From positions 4,084,501 through 4,148,500 of the forward strand of contig WPIO01000017.1 of the NCBI GenBank assembly GCA_009760855.2: a stretch of 64,000 nucleotides of DNA. The letters are read 5' to 3'. Shown here one piece after another: positions 51,858 to 62,544 of this stretch (its first letter is position 1; every line of letters starts with the position of its first letter). Under the pieces are notes generated by a model. It was not told where the DNA came from and did no database searches. It was given only the letters and a program-made list of their open reading frames with translations. The translations under genes and the position numbers were made by a program. Source of the DNA: Cristatella mucedo. Its lineage: Eukaryota > Bryozoa > Phylactolaemata > Cristatellidae.

Positions 51858-54800
51858 GTGAGTAAGCCGGCGGCGGCCGCCGACGCGCACAGGCTGGCTG
51901 CGTGCGCCCAAAGGTCCGGCGGCCGCGCGTGCGCCGCCGCCCGTCGCGCGCGCCTTCTCCATCTTGCCCGCTCGGCCACTTTTCAGAGTCGGCCGATGCA
52001 CTACGGGCCAGGCGCCGCCGGCGGCTCGTGGAGCCCGTTCGCAGAGTCGCCCATCAGCGCAGTGACAGAGAATTTCATCCGGCACTGCCAGCAGGACGCC
52101 TACCCGGGCGGCGTGAGTACACGCGACCGCGCGGGCGGCGGGCGCCGGCCTCGCGGCGTCTCGCGCGCTCGCCAATCGAGCTCCGCATCCGCTCTGGCCT
52201 GCGAGCCGCCGCCTTGCGGCCGCAACGCTGCGGGGGCCCCCCTCCCAGTCTCCAGTTTGCTCCTGGCGCTGCCACGCCTGCGACTCGACGAGCGTCCCCA
52301 CCTTTCGTCGCTTTCGTCTGCGGCCGAGCGGGCTCAGAGCTGCCGTTTAGACCGCAGCCTCCGCCGCCGGCTCTAAGCGGTCGTGCGAAGTGACGCGGCA
52401 GCCGTGGCGTATCGTTACCAGCGCGCCGCGGCGGCTCTGGTACTGTAAATTCGCACCGAAAGCGCGGCGCATGCAGCGGCGGCTGCTAAGTCCTCGCAGA
52501 CGCGCGACTCATCCCGTCCAAGCCGCTGGCGCCTCGAAGTGTAGCTCGCGCGCCGCTAATAATCCACATTGCTATCGCAATCTGGCAGATTTCGCATGCC
52601 GACGTTCAATGCGCGTCGTCTGCACTCGCGCGCTCGCGAAGGGCTTCGGCGCGCTAGCTGCCGCCGCTGGGTTTGCTGGGCCGCGCTCGCTGTATAGTTA
52701 TTGCCGCGGCGGCGGCGGCGGAGCACCTCCGGGACGAAAGTCCTGATGTCCTTCGTCGGCGGCGCTCCGCCGCCGCCGAAGTCGCTCGCTCGTCCGACTG
52801 ACTGACTGACTGACTGAGCTGAGCTGTCGGGCAGCGTGAAGGGTGGAAAGGGGCAGCGACGAGCTCTGCCGCTCGCTCTTCGCGGAGTCTCGCGCCCGTC
52901 CGTCTGGCGTTTCGTGCCGGCGTGGCGCTTGGCGGCGGCGGCGGCGCTGCGTCGTCGCTTAGCTTTGCCTTGTCGCGCGGCGGATGGATTCTCCGACTGG
53001 AAAAGCCGCCCGGCGGCGGCCCTCCCGTCGCGTTCGGCCGCGCGCGCGACCTCGCAGGACAGTGCCGCGCTCGAGAGAGCGCTGCGTATGCTGTGCGATC
53101 ATCCGCGCGACGTTCGCTTGGCGCGGCTAGGAGGATTGACTAGGCGGCGCTCCGGCGCTGGCTGGCCGGCCGGCCGCTGTAGCTTCCGCCGCTCGCGTCT
53201 TGCGGCAACGGCGGCGTCGTACGCACGTTCGGTTCGGTCAGAGAATTGGAGGCGCGATATCAATGCGCTGTCCGACGTGCGGGCAGCGCATTTCGCGACG
53301 GGTCGCCGAAACGTCAGCCGCTATAGCTTGCGGCGACCACGTCGGAGACTACGGCTTCTGATAGCATCCATTGCACGCATGCCTCGGTGGCCCCAGAGGG
53401 CAGCGTTATCCCCCTGCAACTCGCAGATGCGACGCGCGAATACTTCGTCTTAAAGCTGAGCGGAGTAGTGACGACTCCGAGGCGTTAGATCGGCCGGGAT
53501 AAGAGGGTGGGGCAAGGACAGTGTCGGGGGGGGGGGGTGCTAGCTCGAAGCGGCGGCTGCCTACTGGTCGATAGCTTGTGCCTCGCGATGGCTTTCACGA
53601 CCTCGGGATCGAGGTCGTGAAAAGCAGCCGCCTCAACTAGTATGCCATCACGACTCACCGGCTGCGCTCGAACTCTACCATCCAACAAACAGCCAAGCTA
53701 GCACGACGAAAATAATGACCAGCAGAGTCACGTGATGCATACCTCCTGCTTCCTGTCTTGTCCTGCAAGAAGCCTAGCGGCCTTACCGCCGAGCGTACCA
53801 GCCCTGGCTGGTTTGAGTCACACAGCCGGCACGCGCTTGATTGGAGGGCCGGCTGTGCATAGGGGTATGGCGCACGGCCCTCCAATCCAGCTAATACGGC
53901 ATTGTTTGTTCATAGAGCCAACTGCTGGTTCATAGAGCCAGCACACTTTCGGCTACGTGCTCACCAGCCATAGCACGATGAGCCGGAAATGAGCTGGCTC
54001 TGTGCCAAACGACGACGTAAAGGCGCCATATTAGCTGCAATGGGCACAGCACTCACAGCCGAAAGTTCGCCCAATCTATAAATAGACGAATATTAGCTGC
54101 CAGCTCCAGTCAGCCATTGCTTGCACAAACGTGTGGCGGTTCGGATGAGCTCCATCTGTTGCAGTCTGCTTTGCAGTCTGCCCGAGCCATTCTCTAGCAG
54201 TAGAATTCCCGCTGATGATATCGAAGCCATTACTCTGGACGTGGACTTGTGGGCAAGTTTATTTACTTCGTTCCCATTGACCAAGCGAGCACGAAAACGC
54301 CAGTCCACAAACTGGAGTCCGAGCACTCACGAACGCACAAAAATGTATTTGCTTGCAGTAATAATTATGCGCAAGGGCCCAGACTGGCCCCGGAGCCCTC
54401 CATTCCTCCTGAAATAGGCCTCCCTAGACGAGGACAAACGTATCCTTTCCGTGGTGTGTTGCTTGATAGGTACAGTAGCTACATGCACACACTTATCGTG
54501 TGGCCATGCTGGTACATGTGTACTTGTAGCGTATGCCAAGTACACATGAACTGTGATGAAATGATAATCGTAGCAGAGAAGTCAGCAGGTCGTACAAACG
54601 CTCCAACGCTGTCGCACGCATGTAAGTATGATGGTCGGCCAAAGAAGCCGGTTGGAATAGGAGTTCCATGTCGCGATAGCCGACAGGAGAGTGATTCTGA
54701 TCATAGAGGACACAGGACAAGCTTACAAGCGTCACTGGCCGCGACATTTACTGCCTGGTGCACTCTAACCAGGGACCGTTGCTTCAGGGCATCTGATTTA

Positions 54801-56463
54801 GTGAGGTTTAGTGATATTTTCTGTGGTAATCGGAAAATGGATCATCTGCAGGCCAAAATCGTTTGATTGCCGAAAAATCTATATCGTGACTTCCCATGCA
54901 ATAACGAAACAAGCAGCCCTTAGCTAAGTAGTAGCAGTCAACCATGCTTAAGTATTTAATACCACACCAGGGTGGGGCTTGGCAGTGGTTTATGAGGGAG
55001 AATAGTAGAACACATCAAGTAAGAGCTGCGAGTGAGCGGAAACGAACAACTACTTCCGGTAACAGGGAGCCCAGCATATTCGACCCCATTGGGTCAAAAA
55101 AAGTATGTTTTGCCCCTCGTCTCTCGGTTCCACTCACTAAACAAGAGTCGGCAGGAGTCGCCACCGTAGCATAAACGTCACTGGCATTCCGCATATCCGA
55201 TTTCAGGCTCGGACAATATTACGTGTGGTCAAATGTGCTTAAATGTGCTTGCAATGCTGGCATAAGCTCAAGGGCGGGCGTGGTGTGGCAATCGGCCGGT
55301 GACAAAAGCAGAATTTCGCGTGCAGACTCCTGTAAGTGTGGATGAGCCGCTCTCTGAAAGTGTGGATTAGCCGCTCTCTGAAAGTGTGGATGAGCCGCTC
55401 TCTGAAAGTGTGGATGAGCCGCTCTCTGAAAGTGTGGATGAGCCGCTCTCTGAAAGTGTGGATGAGCCGCTCTCTGAAAGTGTGGATGAGCCGCTCTCTG
55501 AAAGTGTGGATGAGCCGCTCTCTGAAAGTGTGGATGAGCCGCTCTCTGAAAGTGTGGATGAGCCGCTCTCTGAAAGTGTGGATGAGCCGCTCTCTGAAAG
55601 TGTGGATGAGCCGCTCTCTGAAAGTGTGGATGAGCCGCTCTCTGAAAGTGTGGATGAGCCGCTCTCTGAAAGTGTGGATGAGCCGCTCTCTGAAAGTGTG
55701 GATGAGCCGCTCTCTGAAAGTGTGGATGAGCCGCTCTCTGAAAGTGTGGATTAGCCGCTCTCTGAAAGTGTGGATTAGCCGCTCTCTGAAAGTGTGGATT
55801 AGCACTGCTTTTGGTTGTTTGCTAAATGCAATCGCGACCCAACTGACGACAATGGGTTGGGTCGACGACCTTTCTTTTGTTCACCGATTGTTCGCCACAT
55901 TCTAGGCGACTCTTATGCGGAAGATCTCACAGATTCTGACCGAGACTCCGGACAGCAGCAAGCCGGCTGTGCTCTCCTTGCTGCGTCACCGATCGCTCAA
56001 GAAGTCGGCTGCGACTCGAGGCGTTTCTCCGCCGCCTCCGCCGCCTCGTAGTGGCTTGCGATCAGGTCAGTGGGCCACGAGCGACAGTGTTTTATCGCCC
56101 GCCACCAGAAGAGCGTCGGCGGCGGCGGGCGCTGGCTGCTTCGCCGGCGGCGGCTCCAACTTCGGCTCGACCAGCAGCGGCTCGGCTCAAGGTAGCTGCC
56201 AGTTTTGTCGCCGGAACGGCGAGCAGCACGCTTTCTACACAAGTCACCGACTGAGAGATCCGACCACGGGAAAGGTGATGTGCCCCGTTCTTCGCGCCTA
56301 CTCGTGCCCGAGATGCGGCGCCACGGGCGACTACTCCCACACGCTTTCTTATTGCTCGCTCGCACCGCCGGAAGACGTGGCCGCATCGGTGGCCAGAAGT
56401 ATCAAGATATTTCGAAGCCAGCGCAATGCAGCCGGCAAGAAGAAGCTGGGGCTGCAGTCCTGA
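51831..56463 (+). CDS. nanos: nanos homologue, three exons
   Basis: Nanos proteins bind RNA with Pumilio and recruit the CCR4-NOT deadenylase to silence maternal mRNAs; they act in the cytoplasm of germ and stem cells. Proposed join: 51831-51857, 51987-52112, 55906-56463, all GT-AG and in phase, giving 236 residues. Retaining the first 129-nt intron gives 279. The 3' exon holds the diagnostic paired CCHC fingers: CQFC, H in 'YTSHRLRDP', 'CPVLRAYSCPRCGATGDYSH', then C in TLSYC. N-terminal part: Gly/Ser/Pro-rich, and I see no clear CNOT1-interacting motif. C-terminal tail after the fingers is about 33 residues. The start at 51,831 has A at -3 and G at +4; ATG 51,996 is a weaker alternative. Finger identity is certain; the 5' exons are inferred from splice sites and frame. 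Confidence 0.85.
51987..52112 (+). CDS. nanos: nanos exon 2 (proposed)
   Basis: Acceptor 'cggccacttttcag', donor 'gtgagt', phase 0 both ends, 42 residues including 'FAESPISAVTENFIRHCQQD'. It would be the first coding exon if translation starts at the internal ATG at 51,996. Confidence 0.5.
53576..53668 (-). mobile_element. SINE head fragment
   Basis: Antisense tRNA-like head: 'gtcgtgaaaagcagccgcct' and 'tagtatgccatcacgac' match the A-box side of the 33.2-kb SINE, and 'cgacctcgggatcgaggtcg' shows a short inverted repeat. Body missing. Inside the long nanos intron. Confidence 0.6.
53839..53887. repeat. 13-bp-stem inverted repeat
   Basis: GATTGGAGGGCCG (53,839-53,851) is perfectly complementary to CGGCCCTCCAATC (53,875-53,887), with a 23-nt loop, in the nanos intron. 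Confidence 0.8.
53888..55333. other. unassigned nanos intron sequence
   Basis: No exon or repeat family recognised. A 205-codon frame (54,249-54,866) has no conserved motif. Confidence 0.3.
55334..55802 (+). repeat. 24-bp minisatellite, about 19.5 copies
   Basis: Unit 'gtgtggatgagccgctctct' plus gaaa. The inner copies look identical; the only variant seen is gattag for gatgag, in the second and the last three copies. Open in several frames (Val-Asp-Glu-Pro-Leu-Ser-Glu-Ser on +), with TAG at the edge variants. It lies in the nanos intron, ending about 100 bp before the 3' exon acceptor. Confidence 0.98.
55906..56463 (+). CDS. nanos: nanos 3' exon with zinc fingers
   Basis: Acceptor 'ttcgccacattctag', frame open to TGA at 56,461-56,463, 185 residues. 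Starts 'ATLMRKISQILTETPDSS', then a Ser/Pro/Ala/Gly-rich linker, then fingers from TGC at 56,197. Finger 1 is C-X2-C-X12-H-X11-C (one residue more than the usual X10); finger 2 is C-X2-C-X7-H-X4-C. An alternative start at ATG 55,915 is possible for an intronless isoform. Confidence 0.95.
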   Translation, partial: ATLMRKISQILTETPDSSKPAVLSLLRHRSLKKSAATRGVSPPPPPPRSGLRSGQWATSDSVLSPATRRASAAAGAGCFAGGGSNFGSTSSGSAQGSCQFCRRNGEQHAFYTSHRLRDPTTGKVMCPVLRAYSCPRCGATGDYSHTLSYCSLAPPEDVAASVARSIKIFRSQRNAAGKKKLGLQS

Positions 56464-56840
56464 GCTGTCTCGAGTATAAGCTGGCTGGCTAGCACGCATC
56501 CGCGTCAAGAATTAATTAAGTGCACTGGTCCGGTCTGGTGTTCAAGATGAACGCTGCGACTGCAGTCGAAATCGCTGCCGTTCGAGACTCGCACTAGCCA
56601 AATGCTTAAGCTATTCGTTAAGGTCCTTGTGCGGCTGCCCGCGGGAGTGACGGCTGCATTTGGCTCAGGCGTAAGCAAAGCCTAATACTTCGTAGTAAAT
56701 TTCAGTTGGCGTGCTGCAGCTCGTCGCGTTGCTTTGAGTCGCCGATGTAGCAGCTACCTTTCGTTTTGCGAGCCAACATTACCGGAGCCTGTCTATATCA
56801 AAAGCGGAAGCCCGATGGCCGAGCTTGAGATGTAAGTAAT

Positions 56841-56846
56841 AATAAA
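56841..56846 (+). terminator. nanos poly(A) signal AATAAA
   Basis: Canonical AATAAA 378 bp after the nanos stop codon, giving a 3' UTR of about 400 nt, typical in length for a translationally controlled germline mRNA. Confidence 0.6.
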
Positions 56847-56869
56847 GGCTTCGTTTGCATAAACTAGTG

Positions 56870-59800
56870 GGCTCAATGGCTCTTCAGCGGAAAATATAAT
56901 TCATATGGAGAAGCTCGATAGTCTCTCGCTGGTCTATTAAGTAAAGATAAGCCGATACAGCAACCCGATTTCTATAGCGACAGAGGAGACATCGATTTTC
57001 ATCGTGATAATGACTGGAAATAAAGAATCGCTCGCTGGAGCGCTCGAGCTCATGATCCCCAGGGTCGTGAGGTTGACCGCTGGGTTTAGAGCCAGTGGCA
57101 TGTTTATCTGAGGACGACAATGATACGAAAGGGCCCTTTCCAGCTGCAGCTGAATGCAGTGGATGGTAAGGGATCAGGCACATGGACGAGCGCAACTTCA
57201 TACTTATACTTCATACTTCATTCAACTTGAACTTCATATGTAACCAAGATGTGTCTTGCCTCGACGACGTATTGATTATTGCAGAAGCGCCTCAGCTTCC
57301 GCCCCGAGAGGGTTCCCCAGCATGCCTGGCATGCCCCCACGACTGAGTGGCAGTGTGGAACCAAAGTAGGTCTAGATGCTTTTTCGAGAAAGCGTATCGG
57401 GTCCGTAATGTTTACAGAGCTCTCAACAGTTGGCTTCCGCGAGTCGCTAGTCTGGGTTTGATCAGGGGTTAAGGGCTTGGTGGCTACTAAACTTGCTCCG
57501 TTGGCGACAGCAAGTAATCCTGAGTAATGCTTGAGAAGGCGAAGCAGATTGGACCTTCGAGCTCCGGTCTGGGCTTTCCTTTCATCTGCAGTACGCCAGG
57601 CGCTGCGTGTAGAAAGCGAAGTTAGAATAATATAAATACGTTGTATAGCTCTCCAAGGGAATATCTATCGTTTTTATGCTTTTTGCATGTAATATGCTGG
57701 AAAGGAAGAACGTACATTGCATAAGCGCGCCCGCACGATTCGCACCGACTGAGCACGTCTCACGTGAGCGACGTATGGCTTTTTCGCCTCGACGTCGGGA
57801 CGCCGATGTTGGACCGAAGACGTCACGTGACGATGGGTGCCTGCCGGCAGAAGCCGAGTGACGGCCCGCCCCCCCCGAAGGGCACAGCGCCGCCGGCTCC
57901 ATGTGTTGGATTTTTCTAGGGCCCTGCAACGAGGCCGTCGCTGCTGCCGCATGGAAGGAAACGATTCTCTGAAGGTCGGCAGAGAAGAGGCAGCCGCCCC
58001 CTGGAGCCTCTCCAGTCACATCCGGCTGCTCGAGAGCATTCGGCGAAGTACCTGCGCTTGACGGTTCTTATGCCTGGCGCTGCTGCTGCACCGTATTACA
58101 AGATGCGGATGCTGACGGAACGGCTTTGCGTTAGCGCAGTGCCGAGCACCGGAGTATCCGATTGGCTGTCTATCTCACGAATGGTGATCTTCGCAGCGAA
58201 GACAGCATCTCATTTGCAGAAGGACAGCGTCAGCTCGGGTCAGCAAGCTTCTGAACGTAACCTGTGTACGTCACGTTGGGCGCACTTTTTTTAAAGGCGT
58301 AATTGGCTTCAATCTCCTATGATGGCGTTCTTCAACTCACGTCGGCTTCTCAGGATTTTGCTGGCGTTGCATTTTAATCGAAGTCAGCTTTAAGTAGGAG
58401 AGTGCTTCTTCTCCACTGGCTAACGTTGGTTAGATTATTTCCTGACGAGTTTTTCTCTTCGCCTATTTTCTTCTCAACATTCTCATTCGTGAGCTACGGT
58501 GGCAGTCCATACATACAGCCGTGGAAGCGAGCCAGAATCTTGACTGTAGTGTGCAATTCCTGCCCTGACTATGCTCGTTCGTAAGTAGCCGGGCTTATCC
58601 GTTTTGCCGAAGCTGAACTCCGGGATGTGGGGCTAGGGATTTCGAGTCGCTTAATGACCATGCAGGCTCGGTCCTAACTACGCAACAATTGCTGGCTACT
58701 TAGAGGTGAAAACAAAAAGTCAGGGCTCTCGGCCGTTTGGCCTTGGACGATCAATGTCCTACTGAAATGAAAATACAAAGCAGCCGTGTAGGTCCAGCGG
58801 AAAAATGTGATGGTCATTGTTGAAAGAAAAGTCCATGTTCAGCACTGTCCTTATTTTCAAATGCAATGTGAACGGAGGCCATTGAGCCATCGAGAGACTG
58901 CACTTTCTCCGGTGTGTTCAACGCAGGTCTCGAAAGACTCGTCTTCGACTTTTCACTAATGCTCTCGAATCGAATCCCGGCATATTTCGCGAATGAACGA
59001 GCGCATAGCTGCAGATTGGATTCAACGCTGCTACAACGACGCCTGCTGCGGTCGGCTACCAGAAAGCGTACCGGCTTCATGACTTACGCGGGTCCATGCA
59101 AGTATGGGTCATCCCCGGGAGCGGTCGGGCAACCCCGGAGACGTCTGAATGTACGCGTTGCACTTAGCAGCGATTGCAATCGCAGCAGTAGTGTCAAAAT
59201 ACAGAGCGACCGGAAGCTGTCCGCTGCGGGACTCAACTTTTTGTCGGTACAAAGGGAAAGCTGGCATTAATATGCTTGTTGAGCTACAGTAGCGCCGATC
59301 TAGGAAAGTGAAACTGAAAGTGAAAGGGAAAAGGAGAGGCCGCGCGCGCCACTGTGCAGTGCTTCGTTTGGCGACCCGATTGGCATCTCTAGAGCAGTGG
59401 CGCCGTTTTTCGCATTGAAGTGGCCGCCGCCGCCACCTTAGCTCACGCATTGCCTGCGGCGTCACCGCCGCTCATCTGCTCTCGACGGTCGCGGATCGCC
59501 GCCATCGAGGCGCTCGCTGCGCAGAGCCGCCCAAACAGTGGACGGTACGGTCAATCGAGCACCTAGCGGCCAACCCCCTAGACTCCACAGTGAGCCGGTC
59601 AGCTCTACCCCCCCCCCGACAAAGGGCTGGGATTGCTGGGGAGTTCGAGTAGATCGAATGTGGGGATGATCTAAGCAGCAGCGGCAGAAAAAAAAAATAC
59701 CCAATACACTCGCGAGCGAGCGACTATTCAAACGTTCAGCATTCCTCACTTGGCAATTTGAGAACGGCCATAGCCGCCAATAGAGGTGACGATTCGGGCC

Positions 59801-59871
59801 AAGGCGAGCCAGGCTGGCTCAAGTTCCGTTTGGGCTGATGGGAATGGGGCCGAGGGGGAATCGCATTGGAG
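56870..59871. other. unassigned intergenic sequence
   Basis: No conserved gene recognised on either strand. A SINE-like string ('tctatagcgacagaggagac') near 56,970 may be a decayed SINE body. Shadow frames of up to 145 codons lack any motif. Confidence 0.3.
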
Positions 59872-60061
59872 CAGCGGCCCTCAGCCTGTGGGTCGTTCGA
59901 CCCCTTTGGGGGGTCGAACGACCCTTTCACAAGGGTCGCCTAGGACCATTGGAAAGCACGTATTTTCACATTTTGCACAAAATAATTGTATTGTTGGGGG
60001 TCGCCACAACGTGAGGAACTGTACTAAAGGGTCGCAGCATTAGGGAGGTTAAGGACCGCTG
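59872..60061. mobile_element. hAT non-autonomous element, SPIN/Charlie-like
   Basis: 190 bp. Left end 'cagcggccctcagcctgtgg', right end complement of 'cagcggtccttaacctccct', flanked by an 8-bp duplication with one mismatch (cattggag 59,864-59,871; cattagag 60,062-60,069), the hAT size. Inside are 'gggtcgaacgaccctttcac', 'gggtcgcctaggaccattgg' and 'gggggtcgccacaacgtgag', strings I recall from the SPIN (Space Invader) and related Charlie/URR1 elements of vertebrates. No transposase, so it was moved in trans. Confidence 0.85.
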
Positions 60062-60213
60062 CATTAGAGGCCTTGCTTCCAGCGATTCAGAGATCCAATC
60101 GGCGGCTCAATAAATCAGGTCGATATCGCGAGCCTCGATTCCGGATCCGATACCGAGCCTTTTGAGGAGAGCCGACAAAGTGGTCAAACAAAGTCTCTTT
60201 GGAATTTATAGTC

Positions 60214-60263
60214 GGTTTACCATCAGTTGTTTACCATCAGTTTACCATCAGTTTACCATCAGT
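60214..60263 (+). repeat. 11-bp tandem repeat, about four copies
   Basis: Repeats of 'tttaccatcag', one separated by an extra TTG. Confidence 0.85.
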
Positions 60264-61033
60264 TCAGGGCTTGTGCTGAAAAGACTTCACAATTAGCCCC
60301 ATCAACTTGTCAGGAGTAGATCTGTACAAAGTGTAGAGTAAACATTTTTTCATTCATGCCTGAGAGTGAAAGGTCATATATATATTATTATTAAGCTAGT
60401 GCTTCTTGGTTCAGAGGGTCATTTCTGGACCGCAGTAGACCGAACGAAGATTAGACGTAAGCGCATAGCCTATGCAGTTTGGTCGCTCAGCAAAGAGCCA
60501 GCCGATGACCAACACCAACAGTTTATTATACGACGCACGGAGCAGAGGGGAGCACGACTTCCTTCGCCCCTCTCTCCTACTTAGAGTCTCCTCACCTCGA
60601 CTGCAGCCGTCCGCTGGTCGACCCCGATGATTCATCTAGGAGGACCACAACTGTGCACAGGCCGACCCTGAGGGTGAATCCACCATCTGTTCACCACTGG
60701 GTTACCGGCCTGTGTCCACGCCACATCCACATCACAGGCGGACCACAGCTGTGCACCGGACCCTCTCGGTAATGCTCCTAACAGCTGTTCACCAGCGGTT
60801 TAGCAGAGAAGCAGTACCGGCCTGCATATAACCCAACCACACCCTATATCCTTTCGTCAGCAGTCGCATCTACCGACCGCGGCGACAGTGCAAATGCCCC
60901 TAGTTTTCTAGACCGGAAACAAGGAATTAAGAGCAGACTTTATCATGCTCGTTCTCTTACTTTTCTTAGGAAAGCGTGCATTTCTGGCTATCTGTAACTT
61001 AATAACTTTAAGCTTCCGTAGGGCATGCACTTT
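60264..61033. other. unassigned sequence
   Basis: No recognised gene or repeat family. Confidence 0.3.
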
Positions 61034-61525
61034 AATAATAATAATAATAATACACTCGATAAAGCGCCCTCAGAGAACTCAATCTCTTTCTAGGCGCTTT
61101 ACATTTGCTGCAAGGGAAACACGGTCGAATGGTGAGTAGAAATATCTTGTTTGATTAACAACATGAATAAAATGGTTAGGGTTGACATGCATAGGGTCAG
61201 CATGCAAGTGTGGTTAGTGGCAACATTCAGCAGTGTCAGCACGAGTAAGCACGTAAAGGACGAATCGCAGGGACTCACTAAATGCTATGATAAATAGGTG
61301 CATTCTTAATTTCTTTTTAAATGTGATCAAGTCAGGGGATGTTGTGGCGCAAGTCGGGAGTGAGTTCCAGGCTTTGGGAGCATACGAACTAAATGCACGG
61401 TCTCCAAAAGTATTTGAGGTTTGTACGAGGTATTGGTAAACAGTTAGTTTCCGAAAAGCGGGTGATACGATGGCCTGGTGGGGGAGTAGATCTGATAGGT
61501 AGGCTGGAGCCAAAGAACGAAGCTC
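61034..61525 (-). mobile_element. LINE-A 3' end, 5'-truncated
   Basis: Antisense: AAT tail, hairpin ('cactcgataaagcgccctca'), 3' UTR and the last about 80 codons ('[14 protein letters not shown]', '[15 protein letters not shown]'). The frame is mostly readable. Confidence 0.9.
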
Positions 61526-61949
61526 CTGGATGGTTTACACCCCATTCTCGGCTAGTCACCTAGGACATGACTGCGACAAGCAAGCACTTCAGATAGTCAG
61601 GGCGTGACACAGTTAATGCAGTTTCTTTCCAGTGAGTCGAGGACAGTGACCCAAGGAAGGAGCCGACATGCGACATGCGTTATAGCTTATGGAACTGAGA
61701 CAAATAAATTAAATGAGATTGTATGCTGCATCCTGAAGTGGCTAGCGTAAGTATGTACCCATAAAAGCTAATTCGCTTCGCACGAAAATAGAGATGAGTA
61801 AAAAAGCTAGTATTCACTCATGGCTAAGGTGCTTAATCATAGCTAAGCTCATAGCTTTGAGAAAACACAAGCCTTCAGAAGCAATACAGTTTTCTAACCA
61901 GAATGAACTCTAATTCAATCCTCTAGAGTCTACAACAATGCAAGAGACC
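61526..61949. other. unassigned sequence
   Basis: Nothing recognised. Confidence 0.3.
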
Positions 61950-62103
61950 GTGAAGGCACACTAGGTAAGGCGGTTGCTGTACGTGACCCCGATGTCGAGG
62001 TCATGGGTTCGAATTCTGCGGTGGGCGATCCACAATTGCCACTGCAAGCGGCGGTGATAGCCTTTAAGGCTCTTCTGCCGCTATAAGAAGGCTGTGAAAT
62101 CAG

Positions 62104-62106
<3 letters not shown>
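61950..62106 (+). mobile_element. tRNA-derived SINE, sense
   Basis: Head with A box ('cacactaggtaaggcggttg') and B box ('tgggttcgaattctgcgg'), about 35-40 bp apart, then body 'gcggcggtgatagcctttaa', 'ggctcttctgccgctata' and end 'ggctgtgaaatcagcc'. The most complete copy of this family in the window; it ends in a TA microsatellite. Confidence 0.85.

Positions 62107-62175
<69 letters not shown>
62107..62175 (+). repeat. (TA)n microsatellite
   Basis: Pure TA run directly at the 3' end of the SINE, possibly grown from its tail. Confidence 0.97.
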
Positions 62176-62178
<3 letters not shown>

Positions 62179-62544
62179 AAGCCACCAATCTTTTAAAAAT
62201 TCCAACAATTAACCCGTAGCTGTGGTTTGTGACTTTCTGTCCTTACCATCTTAATCGTGTGATGTGACCTTTAGAGATACACCAAAGCTGCAATCGTTGT
62301 GTCGCCGTGGGCAAGCGAGCTGCAGGTAGGAGTTATCCCCACCAGCCTTGACCTGGGCAAGTGAAGAAGGTACGGTCTCCTGCCACCAAATGTGGCAGCC
62401 AAAATGGCTGCAGCTCGGCACAAAATTGCATTTTTTTGAAACCGTGTGCTTGTTATTCAGCCGAGGTTCTGCGTAAGCACGTTAGTGTTCATGTCAAGAC
62501 GAAGGGCGCTGGGGGCTGTCTGTTCGCTGTAAGGGCAATCTCAC

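Larger units (their letters stand above)
51191..53480. promoter_or_regulatory. CpG-rich block around nanos 5' exons
   Basis: Very high CpG density and GC content compared with all flanks. It covers the two short nanos 5' exons and the start of its long intron. Long shadow frames on both strands (51.7-53.4 kb) are a by-product of low stop-codon frequency. A GACT tetranucleotide run lies at 52,797-52,818. Interpretation as promoter island is inference; no TATA box is evident before the start codon. Confidence 0.45.

Noticed and set aside
51723-53453. Several 100-200 codon frames on both strands in the CpG-rich block (e.g. 51,756-52,301 minus; 52,836-53,453 plus)
   Set aside because: GC-rich DNA has few stop codons; frames overlap on both strands and show low-complexity Arg/Ala/Gly composition without domains. 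Only the part joined to nanos by splice sites was kept.
54249-54866. 205-codon frame inside the nanos intron
   Set aside because: No conserved motif; uneven composition; competing frames. Not supported as an exon.
55334-55802. Possible CRISPR array
   Set aside because: Units are contiguous with no unique spacers, and the context is an animal gene intron.
55239-55905. Open frames of about 190 codons made of repeated HTFRERLI, KVWMSRSL or VDEPLSES units
   Set aside because: Products of the 24-bp minisatellite. The repeat lies in the nanos intron and splice sites exclude it.
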